Source: Bacteroidota bacterium
Lineage (GTDB): Bacteria; Bacteroidota; Ignavibacteria; SZUA-365
DNA: 11,846 nucleotides
Direction of reading: 5' to 3'
NCBI GenBank assembly: GCA_018224345.1
Contig: JAGTUW010000233.1
Location: forward strand, 1-11,846
Of this stretch, positions 1 to 7,271 are shown piece after piece (the stretch's first letter is position 1; the number at the start of each line of letters is the position of its first letter). The notes under the pieces were generated by a model. That model was not told the origin of the DNA, searched no databases, and saw nothing but the letters and a program-made list of their open reading frames with translations. A program made the translations under genes and the position numbers.

Positions 1-2883
1 ACGGCTGAAAAGGAAGCCATGCTCGGCAACATCCGCGATCACACGCTGCCCTATGTCATCCGTGCCACGGCCACGCTGCTGCACTGGTTCGCCGCACAGC
101 TCCACATGCCGGAGCAGTACAGGTTGTGGACAGTCGGCGCTTCCGGCTACAGTGACTTCTTTACCCGCGATACTTTCACCCGGCCCTTCCCCGCCACGGC
201 GACGCAGTCGGGCACGGTGTTCAACAAACAGGCAGGTGACGCACTTTCACTGCGTGCGCATATCAATCCTCATCCGCAGTCATCAGCGAAGTTCCGACTC
301 TGGCAGGATGACAATGGCAGAAGTACCGTCGAGCATCAGTGGGATGACTATGTGCTTGCCGGACAGGAGGATGTTTTCTGCAATTACTTCGAAAGTCATT
401 CACACAACACCCCCGACCTGCTCATGACCGACGAACTGGGCAATGCGCTCGGCAGCGACTACCCGCTGTTCAAAAATCCCTGGCAGGTGGATCCGTCGCG
501 CTCCTCGGCATGGACGCTCGAACAGCCCGATCGCTTCGAACCCTACCGGCCTGTACCGGCAATGGATGCGAACGGAGGGATATTCCTCAATATCTACGAT
601 GCGCTCATGCCGCCGGAAGATTATTACTCCATCCGCGCGTCACTGCGCCTCGAGCAGTATGCGAAGACGCACAAGTCCGGAGCCCTCGACGCCGGGGACT
701 ATGCCTTTCTCGGCTGGGAGCCGGTGTATGCCGATCTCCTGCCCGACCCCAAAAACACAATGTGGCCGCCGCTGCCCGCGTATTCCCATGCAGACGAGTA
801 TGACACGAAGCTCGTGGACTTCCACGAACCGCATGCCATGGTCCTTGCGCGATACAAAAAACATCGCAGCAGCGACCTGCCGCAGGCGCCCACGCAGAGC
901 AACTCGCAGCGCAAGGTCGCACGCGATCCGCAGGGCATCTATCATGCGGCCTATGAAAGCGGCAATCGTATCTGGTATGTCTCCAGCAGCGATCGCGGGC
1001 TGACCTGGTCGAACGAACAGTGCGTCAGCGATCCGGGCCGCCAGGCTACGCGTCCTGCGGTGGCGAGCATCGGCGGCGAACCCTGGATTGCCTATCTCAG
1101 CGACGGCGAAGTGGTCGTCCGGCTGTACGAACTGCAGCAGTGGAAGACGGTTTACTCGGTACCTGTCGCCATGGCGGATTGCACACCCGCGATTGCAGCA
1201 CTCGGCTCATATGAGGGCGCTGTGGGGAACGGACCGGTACTCTGCCTGGTCTGGGAAGAAGCGTACGAACTGCGTTTCACTGTTCTGCAGGATCGCGTAC
1301 CAATTATCGACAATCAGGTGCTCGCCCATGGCAATATCACCGCACGACGGCCCGATCAACCCCGCTTTCCGAGCGTCGCGGCAAGTACCATGACACCTTC
1401 GATCGCCTGTATGGATTATGGTTTCCATATCGCCTGGATCGAAAACGGGTCGGTGTTCTATGTCAAGCTCATGCTCGACCGACGCCAGCACCCGGTGCGG
1501 ATATGGGGCTGGCAGCCCGGGGGCGCGCAGAGCATCGAAACCGTGCAATCACGTACCGGCACGGTCGGCACGGCGTACCCTGCAAAACATGCACCGTCGA
1601 TTGCAGTCACCGATCTCGGTGCGGTGTTCGTTGCCTATGACGTGCAGAGCTGGTACTCCCCCTGGCCCGCATCGACACTGTCGGTCACTTCGCCGGCGCA
1701 GCCAGGTGTTTCGCTCGGTGGGATGTTCGCTGTCCGTCAGCGTTCCCTTCCCTCCCTGCCCGGCGGACCGAGCTGGCAGACGACCACCACACTGGTGGGC
1801 GGAAGCATTTCGAGCGGTAGTCTCTGCAGTCCGAGCATCGGCGCACAGCCCGGCAGGGCGCCGCGTGGCGGCAAGACCAATTCCGTGCGTGTCGTCTACA
1901 ATGACAGCAACGGACAGCTCCGCGTGGCACGCTTCGACGGTTCACTGCTGCTGCTGCATCATGCCGAGGGCTGGGATCCGTCGTTGACCGTCTGGTCGCC
2001 GGTGTTCGATGGGTTACTGGACGTCTTCTCCTACGATGCGCAGCGTCCCTACACCTGGCAGCTCCGGGCTTCGCGCAGCAATCTCGCCCGGCGGACGGAA
2101 CACCCGACGTTGCGCATGCGGCAGATTCTGTTGCGCAACGATGCTTCCTTTGCTTCTTTCGGAATGGCACAGCCGCGCCTGCGCAATGCCGATGGCGGCG
2201 TGCAGGAGCTTGACTGGAACGAGGCGCATGATTCGCTGGTCATCGGCATCAACACTACGGTGGCCGAGAAAATGCGGACGGAGGTCTTCACCCCGGAAGC
2301 GGATGCGGTCTTGCTGGTCGATATCGAGCGCTTCGGTGTTGAGCACGAGGATTCCCGCGCGGAAATCCTGCTCAATGTCAACGATGCCCGCAGCGGAGAG
2401 GTATTGCGCGTGGAGACCTTCCCTCTGAACGGTTTCGCTTCCGCCGCCGCCCTGGCTGTACGGGAAGTGGATCTCTCCATGCTCGCCGGCACGGAGGTAT
2501 TTGTAACGGCGGATATGTTTGCAGCGGAGGAATCCTGGGAAGCGGCCGTGACCGACCGTTACGCTACCGCCGTGGAGAACGCCGACGACGGCATTGAAAC
2601 ACACATCGATGCCGGAACGCCGCAGGCGGAACTGCTGCGCAATCATCCCAACCCCTTCAATCCTTCGACACGGATTCGCTATCGACTGCCGGAAGCGGGG
2701 ATGGTGCGCGTGTCGGTGTACAATCTGCTCGGTGTGGAAGTGACCGTGCTGCAGGAAGACAGGCAGGAGGCGGGAAGGCATGAAGTGCAGTTCGATGCGT
2801 CCGGCCTTCCCAGCGGCGTCTATCTCTATCGCCTCGATGTGGATGGCAACACGCAGACGCGCAGCATGCATCTGATCAAATAA
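1..2883 (+). CDS. Secreted T9SS-sorted protein with Asp-box motif (5' end missing)
   Basis: Large extracellular protein of unknown substrate. The frame is open from base 1, so the gene probably begins upstream. The first in-window ATG (position 19) follows an AAGGA-like sequence, but the protein from it shows no signal peptide, which a T9SS cargo should have, so I treat this as a 3' fragment. Counting from that ATG (954 residues), SSSDRGLTW at about 322-330 matches the Asp-box (BNR) motif SxDxGxTW found in sialidase-like beta-propellers. The following 300-400 residues repeat phrases such as PAVASIGGEPWIAYLSDG, in keeping with propeller blades. The last 85 residues (about 870-954) are a type A T9SS sorting domain: NHPNPFNPSTRIRY, a VSVYNLLG strand and a final SGVYLYRL ... 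HLIK. Such domains are cleaved on export and leave the cargo secreted or attached to the cell surface. Residues 1-300 match no family I recognise. Sorting domain: confident. Propeller: moderate. Enzymatic activity: unknown. Confidence 0.85.
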   Translation, partial: TAEKEAMLGNIRDHTLPYVIRATATLLHWFAAQLHMPEQYRLWTVGASGYSDFFTRDTFTRPFPATATQSGTVFNKQAGDALSLRAHINPHPQSSAKFRLWQDDNGRSTVEHQWDDYVLAGQEDVFCNYFESHSHNTPDLLMTDELGNALGSDYPLFKNPWQVDPSRSSAWTLEQPDRFEPYRPVPAMDANGGIFLNIYDALMPPEDYYSIRASLRLEQYAKTHKSGALDAGDYAFLGWEPVYADLLPDPKNTMWPPLPAYSHADEYDTKLVDFHEPHAMVLARYKKHRSSDLPQAPTQSNSQRKVARDPQGIYHAAYESGNRIWYVSSSDRGLTWSNEQCVSDPGRQATRPAVASIGGEPWIAYLSDGEVVVRLYELQQWKTVYSVPVAMADCTPAIAALGSYEGAVGNGPVLCLVWEEAYELRFTVLQDRVPIIDNQVLAHGNITARRPDQPRFPSVAASTMTPSIACMDYGFHIAWIENGSVFYVKLMLDRRQHPVRIWGWQPGGAQSIETVQSRTGTVGTAYPAKHAPSIAVTDLGAVFVAYDVQSWYSPWPASTLSVTSPAQPGVSLGGMFAVRQRSLPSLPGGPSWQTTTTLVGGSISSGSLCSPSIGAQPGRAPRGGKTNSVRVVYNDSNGQLRVARFDGSLLLLHHAEGWDPSLTVWSPVFDGLLDVFSYDAQRPYTWQLRASRSNLARRTEHPTLRMRQILLRNDASFASFGMAQPRLRNADGGVQELDWNEAHDSLVIGINTTVAEKMRTEVFTPEADAVLLVDIERFGVEHEDSRAEILLNVNDARSGEVLRVETFPLNGFASAAALAVREVDLSMLAGTEVFVTADMFAAEESWEAAVTDRYATAVENADDGIETHIDAGTPQAELLRNHPNPFNPSTRIRYRLPEAGMVRVSVYNLLGVEVTVLQEDRQEAGRHEVQFDASGLPSGVYLYRLDVDGNTQTRSMHLIK

Positions 2884-2884
2884 G

Positions 2885-2909
2885 GCAGAGCGGAACGATA
2901 CCGCTCTGC
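2885..2909 (+). terminator. Hairpin directly after the T9SS-cargo stop codon
   Basis: A perfect 9-bp stem (gcagagcgg / ccgctctgc) with loop aacgata begins two bases after the TAA stop at 2881-2883. No T-run follows, so it may stabilise the 3' end of the mRNA or act together with the next hairpin. Confidence 0.45.
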
Positions 2910-2962
2910 ATCCACCAGGGACAACCGGCAGCATCCTCCCTTCAGCTCACCATGCCGGAAAG

Positions 2963-2989
2963 ACAGGCCCCGCAACTCGCGGGGCCTGT
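2963..2989 (+). terminator. GC-rich hairpin, probable terminator of the upstream + gene
   Basis: A perfect 11-bp stem (acaggccccgc / gcggggcctgt) with a 5-nt loop (aactc) lies about 80 nt after the stop codon of the T9SS-cargo gene. Only two extra Ts follow, so it is not a textbook Rho-independent terminator, but the strength of the stem and its place between convergent genes support termination or 3'-end protection. Confidence 0.55.
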
Positions 2990-3026
2990 TCGTACCTGTA
3001 CAATACTGGCGGATGTTGTCATACAA

Positions 3027-3060
3027 ACAGCAATCCCGGCTGAGAAGCCGGGATTGCTGT
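3027..3060. terminator. 15-bp perfect hairpin, possible bidirectional terminator
   Basis: Arms acagcaatcccggct and agccgggattgctgt pair perfectly around the tetraloop gaga. It sits midway between two converging genes, about 70 nt beyond the thioredoxin stop (minus strand) and 144 nt beyond the T9SS-cargo stop (plus strand), so it could serve both. Neither side carries a long T-run. Confidence 0.55.
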
Positions 3061-3103
3061 CACCACTATTCTTCTACAGGAAAGAGAAGTTTATTTATAG
3101 TCT

Positions 3104-3119
3104 GCTTCTTTCTTGAAGC
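3104..3119 (-). terminator. Short hairpin just downstream of thioredoxin
   Basis: On the minus strand GCTTC, loop aagaaa, GAAGC lies 11 nt past the thioredoxin stop codon and is followed by an AT-rich stretch (agactataaataaac). The stem is only 5 bp. It is a weak terminator candidate, possibly backed up by the stronger hairpin further on. Confidence 0.25.
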
Positions 3120-3130
3120 CGGGAAAAGAA

Positions 3131-3505
3131 TCAGTTTTCCACCGAAGCTTCGCTTTCGACCAGCAGTATCTCGTTGATGGCCTGGACAAAACTCTCTTTC
3201 GGCAGGGCACCGGCAGCCATCTGCGGCTTGTCGTTCATGGGGACAAAAAGAATCGACGGAATGCTGCGGATACCGAAGACGCCGGCGAGTTCCTGCTCGG
3301 CTTCCGTGTCGATTTTGTAGATGTCTATTTTGCCCTTGTATTCCTCGGCCAGTTCTTCAAGTATGGGGGCCACCATGCGGCAGGGGGCACACCAGTCGGC
3401 ATAGAAGTCGATGATGCAGGGACGCTCACCGGCATATTCCCACTCCTGCTTGTTTTCATAATCGAAGACCTTCTTGAGAAACGTGTCCTTGGTAAGATGC
3501 TCCAT
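3131..3505 (-). CDS. trxA: Thioredoxin with WCAPC active site
   Basis: Thiol-disulfide oxidoreductase of the thioredoxin family, 124 residues against about 105-110 for classical thioredoxins. The fold signature is clear: strand IIDFYADW, redox motif WCAPC with cysteines at 39 and 42, RMVAPILEELA helix, KIDTEAEQELAGVFGIRSIP with the cis-proline at 83, and a C-terminal helix. There is no signal peptide, so it should act in the cytoplasm. The active-site dipeptide is Ala-Pro instead of the usual Gly-Pro, which may shift redox potential or partner choice. An extra Cys sits at 30. N-terminal residues 1-25 and the acidic tail (VESEASVEN) account for the extra length. The start is ATG, preceded by AAGGAAG about 10 nt upstream. 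It lies 81 nt after the histidine kinase on the same strand and is probably the last gene of the operon, although a promoter of its own in that gap cannot be excluded. The symbol reflects the family only. Confidence 0.93.
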   Translation of the reverse strand: MEHLTKDTFLKKVFDYENKQEWEYAGERPCIIDFYADWCAPCRMVAPILEELAEEYKGKIDIYKIDTEAEQELAGVFGIRSIPSILFVPMNDKPQMAAGALPKESFVQAINEILLVESEASVEN

Positions 3506-3586
3506 AATAATCAGCTTCCTTCTATTTGTGTTCGTTTGCGTTCATCACCGTAACTGAAGATATGATGCAGCAACAAGGATGAGGAT

Positions 3587-5836
3587 TCAGGTCATGACAA
3601 TGTCTGTGGGAAGGGTCACAATAAAACGCGTTCCCTTCCCCTCCACACTACTACAACTAATGTCACAATGCATGCTGTCGACAAGTTTACGAACGATGGA
3701 CAAGCCCAATCCGGAAGAAGGTTCTCCAGCCGTGGGTTGGGCGGAAAGGCGGGTGAATTTGCGATACATCTTCTCCAGATCGCCGGCACTGAAGCCCGGA
3801 CCCTCGTCTTCTATGATGATGCGGACAGAATCGACATCGGCGACAATCGAGAGATGCACGTGCGTCCCGGTATTCGAATATTTGATTGCATTTGAAAGCA
3901 GGTTATCGACGATCTGCATGATGGCGGCATCATCGCCCCATGCAATGACCTCCTGTTCCGTCACTTCCACATCAAGAACAATGCCTTTGGTCCGCGCCCA
4001 GCTCCGGTGATTGCCGGCTGCGCGCTGTATGATATCAGTGACATCGACAGGAGCGGAATCAAGTTGCATACGGCCGGCTTCGAGACGGTTGATGTCGAGA
4101 AGATTTTTGGCAAGGACGAGCAGACTGTCGGCGGTGTCGGCAACCTGTCCGGCCTTGCGCTGCACGTATTCATGATTCCTCCCTTCCTCGCCGATGGCTT
4201 CGGCGAGCATGCGAATCGTACTGATGGGATTACGCAGATCATGCGAGAGAATACCCATCAATTCATTCTTCTCCGTATTCAAGTGTTCGAGCAGCGTATT
4301 CTGTCTCTTCAATTCTTCGTTTGCCTGCGCAATTGCCTCTGCCTGTGCTTGCAGCATCACCTCGTGTTCGCGGATGGCTGTATTGGCCGCCTGCAATTTC
4401 ACATTCCGCTCCTCGAGCATTTGCGCCGATCTCTTTTTCATCCGGTATCGATTTGCGAACAGAAGCAGAATGACAGCCAGCAGCAGAGAGGAGAGTATGA
4501 GCATGTTCCGCAGCCACGCATGCTTCTCCAGCTCCACATCCTTCAGCGCGCGATCGCGCTGCAGGAGTTTCTGTGTCGTATTCAATAATTCGATTTTGTT
4601 TTTCTGCTCTGCTGTTTCAAGCCGCTGTGCCCGCACAATGGCCTCCTGTTCCTTGAGCTGCAGATCATTGATTTTTTTATCCCGGTTGAGCAGCTCGATA
4701 TTTTGTTGTTGCTGCCGCAACTGCGTGGCATGCTGCTCAAGTTCCATTTCCCTGATACGTTGCTCTTTTCTGAGCAGTTCATTTTCCCTGTCGCTGCGTT
4801 CGCGTCGGGCAAATTCATAATTGGCGGTCATTTCATTGATACGTTTGGAACTGTCTTCATTGAACAGCGAATCCTTCAACGCGGTGTATTGGTGGTGGAA
4901 GCGCAGGGCGGCGGCATGGTCCCCGAGCACGGCACGTGCATCAGAACATATCTTCAGCACGTTGCGCTCGACAACACGCGAATTCGTTTCCCTGGCATAA
5001 CGCAGTGCGCGGGAGGCAATGTCGCAGGCACGCGCCGCATTGCCCTCGCGCAGGTGCAGCGCCGCGATGCGCTGCATGGCCTCTGCCAGACCGTGTCTGT
5101 CTCTCATGCCCTCATACAGTTTTGCGGACTGCTGATAGTTCTCCAGCGCAGCATCCATCATCCCCCGCATGAAACAGGTGATGCCGATGTTGAGATACGT
5201 GCTTGCAAGTCCTGGCGTGTCACCGAGTGCCTCTTTGAGCTTCATCGATGCGAGCAGGTTTTCCATGGCCCGGTCATAATGCCCCTGATCCAAATATATA
5301 ACTCCTATATTATTGTATGTATAGGCGAGTCCCTGGCTGTCGTCGGCCAATTCGAAATACCGGATCGCGCGCTGATGATAACGCAGTGCACGATCTTCGT
5401 CGTCGAGACGGCCGTGGACCACGCCGATGTTCGAGAGCAGCGCCGCCATTCCATGCTGGTCACCAAGTTCCTCTTTGAGTTGCAGAGACTTGAGAAAGTA
5501 ATTCAACGCCCGCACCCAGGCACCTTGCTGTGCATACGTGATGCCACTGCTGGTAAACGACATCGCCAGACCGGCATGGTCGCCCAGCGTCTGCGCCAGT
5601 CCCTCGGCCTTTCGCGCAAGTCCGAGCGACCGTTCCGGATTGCTGCGCCGGTATTCCTGCGCGATATCAAGCATCAGACGCACATTGAGCGAATCTCTGA
5701 CGCCACGCTGCTCACGTGCATGCAACATCGATTCGAGGCGCTGCAACTCCTCCCGTGGCTGTGCCTGCATCCTTGTCAATACAGGAAATACAAGAAACAG
5801 CAGGAGGACGAAGCATAAAAAAGTAGATCGTAACAC
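3587..5836 (-). CDS. Sensor histidine kinase with periplasmic TPRs
   Basis: Membrane-bound two-component sensor kinase, 749 residues from a GTG start. Residues 6-22 are a hydrophobic signal/anchor (LLLFLVFP core). About 60-330 hold tandem tetratricopeptide repeats, with recurrent phrases such as ALLSNIGVV, TYNNIGVIYLDQGHYDRAMEN and TYLNIGIT. About 340-440 is a charged coiled coil rich in E, K, Q and R. A transmembrane helix spans about 442-461, followed by positive residues (NRYRMKKR), which places the TPRs in the periplasm. A second coiled coil (465-522) leads to the H-box GILSHDLRNPIS (His532), then the N-box DNLLSNAIKYS (Asn649), G1 box EDEGPGF (677-682) and G2 box SSGLGLSIV (707-715). All catalytic motifs look intact. 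I chose the GTG at 5834-5836 because it follows AGGGAG with 6-nt spacing and starts the hydrophobic segment. The longer ORF up to 5983 overlaps the upstream gene. No receiver domain or response regulator is present. The signal is unknown. Confidence 0.92.
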   Translation of the reverse strand: MLRSTFLCFVLLLFLVFPVLTRMQAQPREELQRLESMLHAREQRGVRDSLNVRLMLDIAQEYRRSNPERSLGLARKAEGLAQTLGDHAGLAMSFTSSGITYAQQGAWVRALNYFLKSLQLKEELGDQHGMAALLSNIGVVHGRLDDEDRALRYHQRAIRYFELADDSQGLAYTYNNIGVIYLDQGHYDRAMENLLASMKLKEALGDTPGLASTYLNIGITCFMRGMMDAALENYQQSAKLYEGMRDRHGLAEAMQRIAALHLREGNAARACDIASRALRYARETNSRVVERNVLKICSDARAVLGDHAAALRFHHQYTALKDSLFNEDSSKRINEMTANYEFARRERSDRENELLRKEQRIREMELEQHATQLRQQQQNIELLNRDKKINDLQLKEQEAIVRAQRLETAEQKNKIELLNTTQKLLQRDRALKDVELEKHAWLRNMLILSSLLLAVILLLFANRYRMKKRSAQMLEERNVKLQAANTAIREHEVMLQAQAEAIAQANEELKRQNTLLEHLNTEKNELMGILSHDLRNPISTIRMLAEAIGEEGRNHEYVQRKAGQVADTADSLLVLAKNLLDINRLEAGRMQLDSAPVDVTDIIQRAAGNHRSWARTKGIVLDVEVTEQEVIAWGDDAAIMQIVDNLLSNAIKYSNTGTHVHLSIVADVDSVRIIIEDEGPGFSAGDLEKMYRKFTRLSAQPTAGEPSSGLGLSIVRKLVDSMHCDISCSSVEGKGTRFIVTLPTDIVMT

Positions 5837-5837
5837 G

Positions 5838-7271
5838 TTATTCTCCCTGTTGTGGTGGTGATGCCGCTGAGTCGGGAACAAGCGGATCCGTGGCGAAGCG
5901 ACGCAACTCGTCATAATCGCTGACCCCGTCGCCATCTGTATCCGTGTTGAGCGGATCGGTGTTGTAAATGAATAGTTCTTCATAGTCGGTCAGGCCGTCC
6001 CGCTCCGTATCAGGATGATTCGGATCCGTTTCGCGAACGTGAATTTCATCCCGGTCACTGATCCCGTCACCGTCGGAATCGGGAAGCAGTGGATTTGTCC
6101 CGTGAATCAAAACTTCCTCGCCGTCAGGGAGGCCATCCCCGTCGGTATCGACTCTGCGCGGATTGCTGCCGATGCGGATTTCCTCACCGTCACTGAGTCC
6201 GTCACCGTCGGTGTCCGGGGAAAGTGGGTCTGTTCCGTCCCGCAGAGTCTCTTCGCGGTCAGTGAGTCCGTCACCGTCAGTGTCGGGGTCGTTCGCGTCC
6301 GTCCCGTAGCGCATGACCTCCAGGTAATCACTCAACCCGTCCCCATCACTGTCCCAGTACAACGGATTGGTATGATAGATTTGCAATTCCTCATAATCCG
6401 TCAGTCCGTCACCATCAGTGTCGGCGTCGTAGGGATTGGTCCCGGACAGGTGCTCTTCCTCATTGCTCAAGCCGTCGTTATCGAAATCTGTGTCATCGAA
6501 CAGATGCCACCGTAATCCCAGGGAGAGTGTCAGCCAGGTGTCATTCGCCGTTTCGATGCGGTTGGGGTTGTCAGGAATACCATGGATTTCACGCAAGCGG
6601 GTCGCCAGGGCACCGGAATCGAACGCATCGACTTCTCCGCTCATGATCAGATGGGCCGTCATACCGATTTGTACTGACCATGTCCGGGTGAGATGCCACT
6701 CCACCCCGGCTCCCAACGGGATGCTCCAGCTTGTAATACGCTCCGGACCGGGGTAGGCGGCATCGCCGTTGTGGTAGTCGTCGGGACGCACCCGGGCCAC
6801 TCCGCATCCCGTGATCAGCCAGGCATTGAGTTGATACCCCGGTATAAGATTCAGTCGCAGCAATGCTTCAGCTACCATGACATCACTCCCCCGTTCTGCA
6901 GGAGGAGCATCACCGAACTGAAGTCCGAAGGCGCCTCCGTGATTTCTCCTCTGTCTGCGAGTATAGCGCAAACGTCCGCTCTCGATGCCGCCTCCAACAT
7001 CGAGAAACGGAGAGAGCGCATACAGGGCGTGCATCCTGACAGCGGCGCCGACCTCATGGCCGTTGAATTCGCCGAAATACTTGTTGATACCGGAACACAA
7101 GGTAAGAGCGAGCCTGCCGTCGACATAACGCGGCCTTCCAGGCCATTCATCCGTCATCGCACCGACGCGCGGCCGGGGTATGTTGTACTGAGCAAGCGAA
7201 AGTGCTGCAGTCAACTGGAACAGTACGACCGGCAGCAGATATCGAATCAGACAGCGCGTGAACTTATTCAT
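5838..7271 (-). CDS. Outer-membrane beta-barrel-like protein with nine TSP3-like repeats
   Basis: Predicted outer-membrane protein of 477 residues. Residues 1-28 are a signal peptide (MNKFTRCLIR, hydrophobic core, cleavage near LSLAQ). About 45-258 resemble an OmpA-type barrel: alternating strands such as GRLALTLCSGINKYFG, LNAWLITGCGVARV, WSVQIGMTAHLIM and the closing WLTLSLGLRWHLF. Residues 260-466 are nine calcium-binding-type TSP3-like repeats. The protein ends soon afterwards (SAASPPQQGE) and lacks the OmpA peptidoglycan-binding domain of its upstream neighbour. It is a paralogue of that neighbour: same architecture, and matching starts of the barrel (GINKYFGEFNGHEVG against GATSFLGDFPGGGSG). 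The start ATG (7269-7271) overlaps the upstream stop codon region by 8 nt and has GGGGGAGGG 5 nt before it. Longer in-frame starts up to 7490 lie inside the neighbour and give no signal peptide. Role inferred: envelope structure, adhesion or calcium sensing. Confidence 0.85.
   Translation of the reverse strand: MNKFTRCLIRYLLPVVLFQLTAALSLAQYNIPRPRVGAMTDEWPGRPRYVDGRLALTLCSGINKYFGEFNGHEVGAAVRMHALYALSPFLDVGGGIESGRLRYTRRQRRNHGGAFGLQFGDAPPAERGSDVMVAEALLRLNLIPGYQLNAWLITGCGVARVRPDDYHNGDAAYPGPERITSWSIPLGAGVEWHLTRTWSVQIGMTAHLIMSGEVDAFDSGALATRLREIHGIPDNPNRIETANDTWLTLSLGLRWHLFDDTDFDNDGLSNEEEHLSGTNPYDADTDGDGLTDYEELQIYHTNPLYWDSDGDGLSDYLEVMRYGTDANDPDTDGDGLTDREETLRDGTDPLSPDTDGDGLSDGEEIRIGSNPRRVDTDGDGLPDGEEVLIHGTNPLLPDSDGDGISDRDEIHVRETDPNHPDTERDGLTDYEELFIYNTDPLNTDTDGDGVSDYDELRRFATDPLVPDSAASPPQQGE
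5843..5848 (-). promoter_or_regulatory. Shine-Dalgarno deciding the GTG start of the histidine kinase
   Basis: On the minus strand AGGGAG lies inside the last codons of the upstream gene, 6 nt before GTG (5834-5836). The upstream stop TAA (5838-5840) is one base from this GTG, so the two genes are probably translationally coupled. Confidence 0.7.
5874..6494 (-). repeat. Nine TSP3-like DxDxDG repeats (second protein)
   Basis: Coding repeats with a 23-residue (69-nt) period at residues 260-466 of the protein. A typical unit is DTDGDGLTDYEEL followed by a TNPL or TDPL turn. The fifth unit is one residue short. Most units keep the full DxDxDG calcium loop. The eighth reads DTERDG. Confidence 0.88.

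Noticed and set aside
2014..2934. 306-residue ORF on the minus strand
   Set aside because: Antisense to the T9SS sorting region of the first gene, whose reading frame is well supported.
4703..5818. 371-residue ORF on the plus strand
   Set aside because: Antisense to the TPR and coiled-coil part of the histidine kinase, which has clear domain content. No recognisable motif on this strand.
5837..5983. Upstream in-frame ATG start for the histidine kinase
   Set aside because: It would overlap the preceding gene by about 145 nt and hide the signal peptide. GTG 5836 has a better Shine-Dalgarno.
5874..6494. Periodic 69-nt repeats that could suggest a CRISPR or DNA tandem array
   Set aside because: The period is a whole number of codons, and the units translate to TSP3-like DxDxDG repeats within an intact gene. 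DNA identity between units is only partial.
6015..6515. 166-residue ORF on the plus strand
   Set aside because: Antisense mirror of the TSP3-like repeats of the second barrel protein.
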